The notes beneath the pieces were generated by a model, which was given only the letters and a program-made list of their open reading frames with translations, did no database searches and had not been told where the DNA came from. From Gimesia aquarii (lineage in GTDB: Bacteria; Planctomycetota; Planctomycetia; Planctomycetales; Planctomycetaceae), in assembly GCF_007748195.1 (NCBI RefSeq), contig NZ_CP037920.1:4911800-4975799 (forward strand): 64,000 bases of DNA, in the 5' to 3' direction. Of this stretch, positions 27,326-36,283 are shown in pieces. The stretch's first letter is position 1; each line of letters starts with the position of its first letter. The position numbers were made by a program, and so were the translations under genes.

Positions 27326-28575
27326 GTTTCTCTTGTTCCGTTTAACGCATCACAAACAGTCAATGCACTATTCACACCATCTTCGTGAAAACCATTCCCC
27401 CAATAAGCACCACAAAATGATGTACGCCGCTGATTGATGACTTCTGAATGACGTCGTTGTGCAGCAGCACGTCCGACACTAAAAATAGGATGTTCATAGT
27501 TGATCCTACGAATGACTTTATTCGGATCCACACGATCCTCACCATTGAGAGTCACGCTAAAAGTGTTACTGGAATTCAGATTTTGCAATAAATTCATATT
27601 GTATGTCACGGTCGCTTTCTCATTGCTACCAGGTGGTGCAAAATAATTCCAACATGCCCACGCTCTCCGATTCCGCGGCAAGACTGATATATCAGTATGT
27701 AATTGAGCTACGTTTTTTTCGTAGGGAAATGCCGAAAGTAATTCACGTTCAACAGGTGCTGCATTTTCACCTAGTATATTCAAGGCTTGATCACTATGAC
27801 ACGCAAAAATGACATGATCAAATCGTTCAGGTGAACCGCCGCGTGGACAGATTTCAACAAAATCTTCGTTTCGAATCACTGAAATAACCGGAGAATTTGT
27901 ACGAATCGAGGATGCAAACCGTGTTATCATTGCTTCAACGTAACATTTCGAACCGCCACGAATGACTCTCCACTGAGGTAAATCCCTGATCGCCAAAATA
28001 CCGTGATTTTGATAAAACTCGACAATAAAACGGATGGGAAATTTTTCAAAAACTCCGAGTGGACAAGACCAGATAGCCGAACCCATGGGTAGAAAATATT
28101 GTTCCAGAAACTCTTTCGAGTAACGTTCACGTGTAAGATATTCGCCTACAGTTTGAGATTCCTCTTTCGATGCTAAAATAGAAAGAGATTGTTTGTTGAA
28201 GCGTAGAATATCTTTTAAAAGTCGATAAAAACGGAAGCTTAGCAAATTTCGTCTTTGGGCGAACAAGCCATTTAAATCAGCCCCCCGATATTCCAGTCCC
28301 GTTCGAGCACACTTCATACTGAAACTCATTGAAGTGGGTTGCGATGCGATATCTAGATCATTCAATATTCGTGTAAAGTTTGGGTATGTATTGTAATTAA
28401 AAACAATGAATCCTGTATCAATGGCATGACGCTCACCATCAAGTTCTACATCAATTGTATTTGTATGACCGCCAATATAACTATTCGCTTCAAACAATGT
28501 CAGTTCATGATGCTGATATAAGCCATAGGCGGAAGTTAGCCCCGAAATACCACCGCCAATGATCGCAATTTTCAA
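27256..28575 (-). CDS. FAD-dependent oxidoreductase (amine-oxidase/desaturase-like)
   Basis: This 439-residue flavoprotein has the dinucleotide loop I-I-G-G-G-I-S-G at 5-12, followed by E34-type acidic residue context and I-G-G-H-T-N-T. The C-terminal FAD region has F-C-G-A-Y-W-G-N-G-F-H-E-D-G (about 393-406). The start is TTG 28575, overlapping the TGA of the DCC gene (TTGA), with GAGGTGG just upstream. Family members in fatty-acid clusters are proposed to desaturate or oxidise modified acyl chains. Its 3' end overlaps DUF1365 by 70 bases, a large overlap that ties their translation together. Confidence 0.9.
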   Translation of the reverse strand: MKIAIIGGGISGLTSAYGLYQHHELTLFEANSYIGGHTNTIDVELDGERHAIDTGFIVFNYNTYPNFTRILNDLDIASQPTSMSFSMKCARTGLEYRGADLNGLFAQRRNLLSFRFYRLLKDILRFNKQSLSILASKEESQTVGEYLTRERYSKEFLEQYFLPMGSAIWSCPLGVFEKFPIRFIVEFYQNHGILAIRDLPQWRVIRGGSKCYVEAMITRFASSIRTNSPVISVIRNEDFVEICPRGGSPERFDHVIFACHSDQALNILGENAAPVERELLSAFPYEKNVAQLHTDISVLPRNRRAWACWNYFAPPGSNEKATVTYNMNLLQNLNSSNTFSVTLNGEDRVDPNKVIRRINYEHPIFSVGRAAAQRRHSEVINQRRTSFCGAYWGNGFHEDGVNSALTVCDALNGTRETWKAASTKVGSDTGDSHQLNTAF

Positions 28576-29003
28576 ATTTCCACCTCATTTTTTTGATCAG
28601 TGGCTTGGCAAGCACTATTTTCATTGTTGCATCGCCCAGTCATACTTAATCTTTTTTTCGCAAAGATACGATAGATAAAATCCAGGGATTGAGAAATCAC
28701 AGGCAATCTGGTCGGTAATACAAGGTACCGAAAACCAACTGAAGTATAGAGCCGGCGAAACACTTCAACTCCTGTAATCCATCTTCCATCAGGTAACCGT
28801 GCATGCATCTCACTCATCAGTTGATCATAAGACTTTCCTAAAGAATGAACATCAAGACTCGAATCAGATATATCGGTAAAGAGAATTTTGTTTTGTTTGT
28901 CCAGGCGATGAATCATATTTATTTCACGTCGGCATAAAGGGCATGCACCATCATAAAATGCTTCGATCTCAAATTGATGATTCATAGTGATCCAGCCTAT
29001 CAT
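28572..29003 (-). CDS. DCC-family (DUF393) thiol-disulfide oxidoreductase-like protein
   Basis: This 143-residue protein carries Y-D-G-A-C-P-L-C-R-R (about 17-26), the signature of the DCC family, thioredoxin-like proteins with a CxxC site. The rest includes T-D-I-S-D-S and G-V-E-V-F-R-R-L-Y, as usual. The start may be 29003 or an internal Met at 28985; the conserved domain is unaffected. It is the second gene of the operon, 29-49 bases after the sigma factor, and its stop overlaps the FAD-oxidoreductase start. A supporting redox role in fatty-acid modification is inferred from context only. Confidence 0.87.
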   Translation of the reverse strand: MIGWITMNHQFEIEAFYDGACPLCRREINMIHRLDKQNKILFTDISDSSLDVHSLGKSYDQLMSEMHARLPDGRWITGVEVFRRLYTSVGFRYLVLPTRLPVISQSLDFIYRIFAKKRLSMTGRCNNENSACQATDQKNEVEI

Positions 29004-29032
29004 GACTCATAGAAGTTTTAATAACGAAAAAA

Positions 29033-29953
29033 CTAAAAACCTGCTAATTCACGTAACATGTCGTACTTTGCATCTTCAACCATCGAACGTAGTTTAGCAA
29101 CAGCACGTTGCTCAAGTTGCCTGACTCGCTCTTTAGAAATCCCAAGTTCATCGGCAAGTTTCTGAAATGTCTTAATACTGCGAAAATTTCCAAGTGCAAA
29201 ACGTCCTTGAACGATGAACTGCTCACGTTGATCTAATTTATCAATTGTTTTTGTCAGCACACTAGATATTTCTTCCCAAGGTTGCTCACCCATCATGGAG
29301 CGTTTTGAATCTCTTGTCTCCTCTAGCACACGATCATGAGGTGCCTGGGTGAATCGCGTCGTTTCTTTTTTGCGATCGGCAATCTTCCGATATGCATAGT
29401 TTGAAATAGCCCGATATGCATACGTACTAAAACGAAAACCACGATCATAATCAAACTTGTCAACAGCTTTCATCAATGTCCAGATGCCATCACTCAGTAA
29501 ATCTTCAAAAGTAATATAGGGGGTAACACACTTTTTGATGATTGATACAACAAGTCGCATATTAGAGCGAAAAATATAATTACGAATATTCTCTGACTCA
29601 TGCATTGCCAAATCAATGGCATTAATTTTTTCCAGATCCGGGAAATCAGGATCAAGCTGTGACCGAAGAGAATTAGCTTTGAATTTGAGAAAGTTCATTC
29701 GTCGAAAAAGTGCTCGTTCCTCATCAACTGAAAGGACTTCAGCCTCACAGAGACGTGCTAAATGCGGCGACAGATTTTGAGACTGTTTGTCTTGCATCGA
29801 AAAATTGGACGCAGCTGATTTTGGAAAGTTTAGACCTTTTAGAGTTTCCAATTCGAAATCTGGGCTGTTAAATGACCGATTGGAAACAAAATCAATCTCG
29901 ACGTCTAATAATTTTAAAACACGTTCTTTTAAATTATCTTTAGTGGAATTCAT
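29033..29953 (-). CDS. Sigma-70-family RNA polymerase sigma factor heading the lipid operon
   Basis: The protein has regions 1.2, 2, 3 and 4. S-P-H-L-A-R-L-C-E-A-E-V-L-S (region 1.2) leads into DLLSDGIWTLMKAVDKFDYD and RFSTYAYRAISNYAYRKI (region 2). The C-terminal helix-turn-helix has LADELGISKERVRQLEQRAV (region 4.2). I chose ATG 29953 (306 residues, GGTGGG 6 bases upstream). Another ATG at 29989 with GGGGAT upstream and a TTG at 30028 are alternatives. It is a planctomycete-style alternative sigma of group 2/3. It directly precedes the lipid-modification genes and is divergent from a CarH-like regulator, so an autoregulated stress circuit is likely. Confidence 0.85.
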   Translation of the reverse strand: MNSTKDNLKERVLKLLDVEIDFVSNRSFNSPDFELETLKGLNFPKSAASNFSMQDKQSQNLSPHLARLCEAEVLSVDEERALFRRMNFLKFKANSLRSQLDPDFPDLEKINAIDLAMHESENIRNYIFRSNMRLVVSIIKKCVTPYITFEDLLSDGIWTLMKAVDKFDYDRGFRFSTYAYRAISNYAYRKIADRKKETTRFTQAPHDRVLEETRDSKRSMMGEQPWEEISSVLTKTIDKLDQREQFIVQGRFALGNFRSIKTFQKLADELGISKERVRQLEQRAVAKLRSMVEDAKYDMLRELAGF

Positions 29954-30012
29954 GTTTTGCCCACCAGAAACAACTGAACACAATACCATATCACTATCCC
30001 CTAGATTAAATT

Positions 30013-30033
30013 CGTTCAAAACGTTCAATTGAA
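30013..30033. promoter_or_regulatory. Direct repeats and palindrome in sigma/CarH-like divergent region
   Basis: CGTTCAA occurs twice at 9-base spacing (30013-30019 and 30022-30028), and the second copy runs into the palindrome TTCAATTGAA (30024-30033). The string AACGTTCA recurs at 30207-30214, just before the regulator gene. These could be operators for the MerR-type regulator, but the sites were picked by eye. Confidence 0.3.
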
Positions 30034-30241
30034 TTTATAACCGAGGATCGGTTGATTTCAACTGGAAAATCATTCAAAACCGAAAAATAGTTGATAAATT
30101 TAGGTTTTTTAAATTTATATATCAAATAAACAAACTGGCTAATTAGAAAAACCATACTACAATTTATGAAGATGTTAGTAATTGAGCAACAAACAAATAC
30201 ATCCATAACGTTCACAAAAGCAACCTAAAAGAGATTATGAT

Positions 30242-31120
30242 ATGAGTGAATTCCTGACCCCAAAACAAGTTGCGCGTGCGATTCAAGTGAGTGAATCCTC
30301 CGTTAAACGATGGTGCGATAAGGGCACGATTTCCACTCATTACACAGCTGGCGGACACCGTCGTATTTTGCTTTCCGTGCTAATCGACTTTTTAAGATCG
30401 AGTAAATATGAGCTGATTCGTCCAGAAGTCCTCGGTTTACCGGCAACAACAGGTCAGACAGTTCGTGTAATTGACCGAGCTGCGTCACAAATCACCGATG
30501 CACTGTTGAATGGCGATGAAGAACAATGCCGCCAAATTGTGTTTGATCTGTATCTTGCAGAACACAGTATGAGTTCTATCTGCGACTTAGTATTCGTGAA
30601 AGCATTTGAAACAATCGGTGACCGATGGAAATGCGGCGATGCTGAGATCTACCAAGAACGCCTTGCTTGTGAAATTACTGTGCGTGTGTTTCACGAATTA
30701 CGCATGCTACTCCCACCACCACCACCAGAAGCTCCAATCGCAATTGGCGGTACTGTTGAAGGTGATTTATATTCTCTTGCTACAACAATGGTTGAACTGG
30801 TTCTTCGCGATAACAAATGGAATGCAGTCTCCCTTGGCTCCAACCTGCCATTTAAGACACTCGCTGCGGCCATTAAACAACAGAGACCCCGGTTGATCTG
30901 GCTCAGTGTCAGCCACTTGAAAGATGAAGCGAATTTTATCCGTGGTTACACAGAGCTCTATGATGAATTTGGACTGGACGTTGCCTTCGTAGTCGGTGGC
31001 CGTGCTTTGAATGAGAAAATTCGACATCAAATTAAATATGCTGCCTTCTGCGATAATATGCAACATTTAGAAGGATTTGGGCAGACACTACTCAACGCCA
31101 CCGAAAAATCAACAAAGTAG
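30242..31120 (+). CDS. MerR-type CarH/LitR-like regulator with degenerate cobalamin-binding domain
   Basis: This 292-residue protein has an N-terminal winged helix (T6-P-K-Q-V-A-R-A-I, V-K-R-W, then A-G-G-H-R-R-I at 36-42), a helical four-helix-bundle cap domain (about 75-155) and a Rossmann-like B12-binding fold (about 165-285). This is the layout of the photoreceptors CarH and LitR. The cobalamin residues are altered. The W-x9-E-H motif reads W129-x9-E139-R140, the position after W is K130, and DxHxxG reads D175-L-Y177-S-L-A180. The lower-ligand His is thus Tyr. It is probably cobalamin-independent or binds something else. It is divergent from the sigma factor and lipid operon, its likely target. 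Confidence 0.85.
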   Translation: MSEFLTPKQVARAIQVSESSVKRWCDKGTISTHYTAGGHRRILLSVLIDFLRSSKYELIRPEVLGLPATTGQTVRVIDRAASQITDALLNGDEEQCRQIVFDLYLAEHSMSSICDLVFVKAFETIGDRWKCGDAEIYQERLACEITVRVFHELRMLLPPPPPEAPIAIGGTVEGDLYSLATTMVELVLRDNKWNAVSLGSNLPFKTLAAAIKQQRPRLIWLSVSHLKDEANFIRGYTELYDEFGLDVAFVVGGRALNEKIRHQIKYAAFCDNMQHLEGFGQTLLNATEKSTK

Positions 31121-31183
31121 TAACTTAACATCATGCGCTGTCAATGATGTTCAATCAGAATCCGACTAACGATACCTCTATAA

Positions 31184-31549
31184 TTAAGAATCCCCATCTG
31201 TTACGGGAATATATTTGTTATACAGCTCTGCATAATCTTCGCGAACTGGGGTAAATACATCCAGAACAACAGCTGGCCCATCGATGGCGATGACTTTGTG
31301 TGGCGTATTTGGAGGGATAATAAACATCGCGCCAGCCTCGACAATCCGTATCTCGTCTCCCATAGTAAATTCTAATTTGCCTTTCAATAACATCCCTCCC
31401 TGCTCATGGGGATGATCGTGCAAAGGCACAACTGCCCCCTCATCCATTTCCAGATAAGACAACATCAAATTTTCACCATAGGGAGTACGCATTTTACAGC
31501 CGGGAAGAACTTCTAACGGTTTTACTGTATTGATGTCAATAAACGGCAT
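31184..31549 (-). CDS. Single-domain cupin protein
   Basis: I chose the ATG at 31549 (121 residues; AAGGA lies upstream). An extra 13 codons could begin at a TTG, 31588. The two cupin motifs are visible: P-L-H-D-H-P-H-E-Q-G-G (metal-binding His and Glu), and I-P-P-N-T-P-H-K-V (third His). Small cupins of this kind bind a divalent metal and serve as sugar, polyketide or sensing modules; the substrate cannot be told. It lies after the CarH-like gene on the opposite strand (convergent) with a 60-base gap, so it is probably independent of the lipid locus. Confidence 0.8.
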   Translation of the reverse strand: MPFIDINTVKPLEVLPGCKMRTPYGENLMLSYLEMDEGAVVPLHDHPHEQGGMLLKGKLEFTMGDEIRIVEAGAMFIIPPNTPHKVIAIDGPAVVLDVFTPVREDYAELYNKYIPVTDGDS

Positions 31550-31723
31550 ATCTATCAAGTTCCTTAGTAAAAGAGACAGGCGATTCAAAGAATGATTATA
31601 TCACTTCCAAGGTAAAGAAACCGTTAAAAAATTGATAGCTCCCTGAACCTGTAGACTCAAAAACCTGTCCGATACTTAAGAACTTCGATTTGGTAGAAAT
31701 GAAACTGGTAAAAGCCAATTGCG

Positions 31724-31752
31724 TTGACCACAATATGATAAATCATTTATTA
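31724..31752 (+). promoter_or_regulatory. Probable promoter of PaiB-like gene
   Basis: TTGACC (31724-31729) and TTATTA (31747-31752) are spaced by 17 bases. The spacer carries a dyad, ATGAT-AA-ATCAT (31736-31747), that could be an operator. A GAGGACA ribosome-binding site follows before the ATG. Confidence 0.4.
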
Positions 31753-31782
31753 CCCCAGAACTTCTAGAGGACAGATTCAATA

Positions 31783-32406
31783 ATGTATGTGCCATCTGCT
31801 TTCAGCATTACAGATTTGAATGAACTTCATAATTTTATAGAACAACACAGTTTTGCGACTCTGATTTCCCAAAAGGATAATGAACCATTTGCCAGCCATT
31901 TACCTGTTTTACTTGATCGCAATCAGGGCAAACAGGGTAGATTAATTGGTCATTTTGCAAAAGCGAATCCACATGCCGAGATGAAACAGCACCAGAGTGT
32001 GCTCACCATTTTCCATGGTCCCCACGCTTATATCTCACCAACCTGGTACGAAGACCCAGATACGGTTCCCACTTGGAATTATCTCGCCGTACATGTTTAT
32101 GGACGCTATTCCCAAATTGAAGATCCAAAAGAATTGAAGGGCATTCTTGAGCAATATGTTGACTTTTTTGAAGCCTCTCAACCTGCTCAATGGTCGATAC
32201 AAAATGTAGACTCTACGCTCATCAACAAGCTACTGAAAGGGATCTTCGGATTTACAATTGAGATCGACCGCATTGAAGGCAAATTCAAACTCAACCAGAA
32301 CCACTCTGTTGAACGACAAAAAAAAGTCATCAATCATTTAAAGAAACAACGTGGCGACAACCCTCAAGCCATCGCCTCGCTGATGCTTGCACAATTATCT
32401 GATTAA
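31783..32406 (+). CDS. PaiB-family FMN-binding protein / negative transcriptional regulator
   Basis: This 207-residue protein has the family layout throughout: an N-terminal [22 protein letters not shown] (about 65-73), [13 protein letters not shown] (about 85-97) and [12 protein letters not shown] (about 105-116). PaiB proteins adopt the split-barrel flavin fold. Bacillus PaiB was first described as a repressor of sporulation/degradative genes, but many members may be flavin- or heme-binding enzymes. Its 3' end overlaps the convergent ribonuclease Y gene by four bases. Confidence 0.9.
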   Translation: MYVPSAFSITDLNELHNFIEQHSFATLISQKDNEPFASHLPVLLDRNQGKQGRLIGHFAKANPHAEMKQHQSVLTIFHGPHAYISPTWYEDPDTVPTWNYLAVHVYGRYSQIEDPKELKGILEQYVDFFEASQPAQWSIQNVDSTLINKLLKGIFGFTIEIDRIEGKFKLNQNHSVERQKKVINHLKKQRGDNPQAIASLMLAQLSD

Positions 32407-33950
32407 CGTGCGTATTCAATTGTACGCGATTCTCGCATGACTGTCACACGAACTTCACCTGGATACGTTAATGTCTCCTCGATCGCCTTTGCGATGTCTT
32501 TACACATTTTTGCTGCTTCACGATCATTCACCTGATCTGAATCTACGATTACACGTACTTCTCGACCCGCTTGAATGGCATAGGTATGGTCGACGCCTGG
32601 AAATCCACAAACGAGTGTTTCCAACTCTTCCAAACGCCGAACGTATTTCTCAAGTGTATCTCGACGTGCTCCCGGACGTGAAGCAGAACACGCATCAGCG
32701 GCGGCTACTAAAACGGTATAGATATAATCAGGGCGGATATCATCATGGTGCCCCGCCGCCGCATGTACAACTTCCTGCGACTCTCCATATCGTTTCAACA
32801 ACTGGGCACCGACAGCAGGATGCCCCCCTTCCATCTCATGGTCTGCTGCTTTTCCAACATCATGAAACAGTCCACACCGACGAGCAATCGTACCATCCAG
32901 ACCAAGTTGTTCTGCCATAATACCAGTTAACGCAGAAACCTCGATTGAATGCCTTAACACATTTTGACTATAACTTGTACGAAAATGGAGTCTCCCCAAC
33001 AAGTCGATCAACTTGGGATTCACCCCTGAGATATTCACTTCCTGACAGGCATTCTGTCCCATTGTCTGAATATACTCTTCAAGCTCTTTCTGAGTTTCCT
33101 CTACAACTTCTTCGATACGAGCAGGATGAATTCGGCCGTCGTTGACTAATTTCTGAAGAGACATTTTACCAATCTGACGCCGCACATTATCAAATGCAGA
33201 CACCACAACGACCCCCGGAGTATCGTCTACAATCACATCAACGCCAGTCGCTTTTTCAAAAGCGCGAATATTGCGACCCTCGCGACCGATAATCCGACCT
33301 TTCATTTCTTCTTCTGGCAATTCTACAGTGGAAACTGTTGTTTCTGCTACATGACCAGAGGCAAACCGCTGAACGGCCATCCCAATCGTCTCACGCGCAA
33401 TTTTATCACACGTCTGTTTTAATTCAGCTTGATGCTTGAGAATGAGTGCCCCGGTTTCATTCTTCAAATCTCCATCCAAACGATCCAATAACATTTTGGA
33501 AGCAGTCTCGCGATCAAGTCCACTAATTTTAAACAGTTCTTCTTGCTGGCTTTTAAGGGCGCGCTCGAGTTCCTGTTCTCTGGCTTCAACCACCTTGGAT
33601 CGGGATGCAAGTTTAGATTGAGTTGCCTGAATCATGCCTTCCTTTTTGAGGAAATCTGCTTGCTGATCCTCTAAAGTGGCTTCTCGTTTACTAAGTTTCT
33701 TTTCAATTGACCATAGCTCTTCTCGTTGTTTGTTAACATCTTCTTCAAGAGCTTCTCGACGTTGCAACAACTCTTCTTTGGCTTCCAGCTTTTGGCTCTT
33801 GAGCAAATTTTCTGAATCGATTTCTGCTTGTTTCAGAATCTGTGCATACGATTGGTAAGCGGATCCGCGGCGAATTCGATCAAAAAAATAACCAATGATA
33901 GCCCCGACGATAAACGCCAGGCCAGCCCCAATAGCAACTTCAGTAAACAT
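32403..33950 (-). CDS. rny: Ribonuclease Y
   Basis: This 515-residue protein has the full RNase Y architecture: an N-terminal membrane helix (about 5-22), a long charged coiled coil (about 30-190), a KH domain with [12 protein letters not shown] (about 217-228) and an HD domain with [12 protein letters not shown] (about 360). The length is close to Bacillus Rny (520 residues). It is a membrane-bound endoribonuclease that starts bulk mRNA decay. It converges with the PaiB-like gene. About 990 bases of mostly noncoding DNA lie upstream. Confidence 0.96.
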   Translation of the reverse strand: MFTEVAIGAGLAFIVGAIIGYFFDRIRRGSAYQSYAQILKQAEIDSENLLKSQKLEAKEELLQRREALEEDVNKQREELWSIEKKLSKREATLEDQQADFLKKEGMIQATQSKLASRSKVVEAREQELERALKSQQEELFKISGLDRETASKMLLDRLDGDLKNETGALILKHQAELKQTCDKIARETIGMAVQRFASGHVAETTVSTVELPEEEMKGRIIGREGRNIRAFEKATGVDVIVDDTPGVVVVSAFDNVRRQIGKMSLQKLVNDGRIHPARIEEVVEETQKELEEYIQTMGQNACQEVNISGVNPKLIDLLGRLHFRTSYSQNVLRHSIEVSALTGIMAEQLGLDGTIARRCGLFHDVGKAADHEMEGGHPAVGAQLLKRYGESQEVVHAAAGHHDDIRPDYIYTVLVAAADACSASRPGARRDTLEKYVRRLEELETLVCGFPGVDHTYAIQAGREVRVIVDSDQVNDREAAKMCKDIAKAIEETLTYPGEVRVTVMRESRTIEYAR

Positions 33951-34938
33951 ATTCCAGGTGCTTCCTATGCGCCTATGGTGAAAGTCCCTTTCCTGTTATC
34001 CGCCATATGGCCTTAGCAAACAACAGAGACAAAATTGAACTCATCTCGATTTGAACTCCAAAAGGAGAATAAACAGATCAGCACAAATCATGTTGTCAGG
34101 AATTTCTTTAGGATGACAGGAGCGCCAGAGAGTTTTGAAATTAAATATGCCTGATTAAAGAAATGAATTCAATGACATGATTTAATTTTTTGCAGCCCAG
34201 GATAACACTTATACAACAAACAGATAGTCCGTATTTTGATCTAGTTATCGACGTTTAAAACGACATTCGTCAGATCGTACCTTTACTGGCACACGAGACC
34301 GCTGCTCAATTCCCAAACCAGACAAAAAACGACGCATGATCTCATTTTTCTGTTTCAGTTGAGTCATAAACTCAACATCCCAAAAGTGACTTCTCTTAAA
34401 AGAAGACGACTCTCGTGAACGAATCAGCGTCGGCAATACTCTCACCAATTTAGTAAGAAGAACATAAATTGCTAAAATTGTCTCATTGAGAATACCAAAC
34501 ATTGTTGATTTTCCAATTCCACTGAACCTGGGACTACTTTTAAAAACTCTTTAATTACAGTGATTTATTCAACACACATTGAGTCAAAAAATGTCGCTGT
34601 AACAATGCTCCCTAACAAACTAAGAAATGCCGAAAGGAAACCTAAAAAATAAAAAACGATGAAACTATTATGAAAAGTGAACTCCCACACATCCAGTAAA
34701 AATCAAAAATACTCTTCTGCTAATTTGAAGAGCATAAGATCTTCAATAGAAGGTATTAAAATCCTCAAACTGAAATGTAGGTGAAACTTCTCTTAAATTT
34801 CCATTATTTATGGTAACAAGACAAATCTAGTTTCGATAGTATATAGTTACAAATATTGGCTGAAACTCAAATCTCACTCTCTGAAGCTATTACTATAACT
34901 TCTAGATCTCTCCCCGCTTTTCAGAATTCAATCTCTCG
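33951..34938. other. Long intergenic interval between rny and tilS
   Basis: Nearly 1 kb with no recognisable gene except one doubtful 85-codon frame (34245-34502, minus). No tRNA, hairpin with T-tract or repeat was found by eye. The right half, about 34560-34930, is notably AT-rich and probably includes the tilS promoter. Confidence 0.5.
34245..34502 (-). CDS. Doubtful small protein, 85 residues
   Basis: An open frame starts with a hydrophobic segment (about 3-30: I-L-N-E-T-I-L-A-I-Y-V-L-L), followed by a highly basic, Arg/Lys-rich C-terminal half. This could be a small membrane-attached basic protein. There is only a weak ribosome-binding site, and no family is recognised. It sits alone in a large intergenic interval. 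Confidence 0.25.
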   Translation of the reverse strand: MFGILNETILAIYVLLTKLVRVLPTLIRSRESSSFKRSHFWDVEFMTQLKQKNEIMRRFLSGLGIEQRSRVPVKVRSDECRFKRR

Positions 34939-36000
34939 ATGAATCAGTTTGTTCAAGCAGTAAAACAGGGGTTACTTGAATGTGAAGGGCGGATTGCATC
35001 AGAATCCCTGAAAGATATTAACGCAAGTCCACCTACTTCTATTTTAGAAAAACGCATTCTGATTGCTGTCTCAGGAGGAGCAGACAGTGTTGCTTTAATG
35101 CGAGCATTACATCAATTAAGCAATTCATCCTACCCTGCTTGGTTAACCGTGGCGCATTTTAATCATGGCTTGCGAGGAAATTGTTCCGACACTGATGCGA
35201 AATGGCTCAAAACTGAATGTGAGCGGTTGACAATCCCTTTTGTTTATGAAAAGCAGGAACTAAGCCGTCTTCAACAAGAATCGAGTGAAGGTTTAGAAGA
35301 ACTCTGCAGAAAGGTGCGGTACGACTTTTTAGTCCGCATGGCCCAGGAAAATCAGTGCACACGAATAGCCATTGCGCATACATGCGACGATCAAGCTGAG
35401 ACTGTCTTGCACCATATTATCAGAGGTACTGCAATCTCCGGTCTCAAAGGAATCCCTCGTATCCGTCATTTGCAGGAGGGAATCTTTTTAATCCGTCCCG
35501 TACTCGAAATCAGCCGCGAAGAAATACTCCACTATTTAAAATCATGCTCTCAAGAATTTCGACAAGATGAAACTAACTCTGATGTCAAATTCACTCGAAA
35601 CCGCATCCGACACGAATTATTACCTTTCTTAAAAAAGGAACTGAATTCAAACGTAATTCAAGCATTAAACCGGCTCTCGCATCAGGCCGATGAAGTGAGC
35701 GCGCTTATTGATGAACAAGCGGAGCAGATCTTGACTGCCGCAACCTTAGACAAAAATCAGGAAACATGGCGATTAGATTGCGATGTTTTTAAAAATACTC
35801 CAGACTATATCATTCGACAATGTTTTCTAAAAATATGGCAAAGAATGGATTGGCCACGAAAACGAATGGGCTTTGACCACTGGCAAAGATTGTTAAAACT
35901 CTCCAGGTCGGATCAGAGATTAAATCTGCCGGACGGAATCAATGCTGAGCGCCGTGAACGACTACTTATTTTACGCAGGTTGAAAGCCCACACTTTATAG
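34939..36000 (+). CDS. tilS: tRNA(Ile)-lysidine synthase
   Basis: This 353-residue protein has the PP-loop ATP motif S-G-G-A-D-S at 45-50, then A-H-F-N-H-G-L-R-G and A-H-T-C-D-D-Q-A-E-T-V (about 149-159), all TilS signatures. It charges lysine onto C34 of the minor tRNA-Ile with an AUA-reading anticodon, using ATP, and is normally essential. The C-terminal domain is short, like the core-type TilS. It stands alone, with an inverted repeat 79 bases after its stop. Confidence 0.95.
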   Translation: MNQFVQAVKQGLLECEGRIASESLKDINASPPTSILEKRILIAVSGGADSVALMRALHQLSNSSYPAWLTVAHFNHGLRGNCSDTDAKWLKTECERLTIPFVYEKQELSRLQQESSEGLEELCRKVRYDFLVRMAQENQCTRIAIAHTCDDQAETVLHHIIRGTAISGLKGIPRIRHLQEGIFLIRPVLEISREEILHYLKSCSQEFRQDETNSDVKFTRNRIRHELLPFLKKELNSNVIQALNRLSHQADEVSALIDEQAEQILTAATLDKNQETWRLDCDVFKNTPDYIIRQCFLKIWQRMDWPRKRMGFDHWQRLLKLSRSDQRLNLPDGINAERRERLLILRRLKAHTL

Positions 36001-36078
36001 TAAGCTTCGGGAATCTGATAAACATTCGCATTCCAGCATATGTATTGTGGAAAAATTGTTTCAGGTTGGTTAGAATCT

Positions 36079-36105
36079 GGCGTTGCTGATAAAAAATGCA
36101 ACGCC
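36079..36105. other. Inverted repeat between tilS and MFS gene
   Basis: GGCGTTGC and GCAACGCC form a perfect 8-bp stem around an 11-base loop. No run of T follows, so it is not a standard terminator. It may be a stem-loop in the tilS 3' region or in the leader of the next gene. Confidence 0.4.
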
Positions 36106-36283
36106 GCTTCGTCACGATTTGAGAATCAAGATGAAGTATGTTTCGTGTTATTGTCGTGTGATCAAGACCATTCGAAGCACCCATTCCTGATCAGCTTCCG
36201 ATCTTAATCGCTTCTGAATTACTACTTCTTGTAAAACACATTGCACCCGTTTCTCGCCCTGTTCAATCAAAGAAGTTGCAACT

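Noticed and set aside
34245-34502. Small ORF as a confident gene
   Set aside because: Kept only as a low-confidence feature because nothing beyond an open frame and a hydrophobic start supports it.
36079-36105. Inverted repeat as terminator of tilS
   Set aside because: No T-tract follows the stem, so it is listed as an unassigned inverted repeat.
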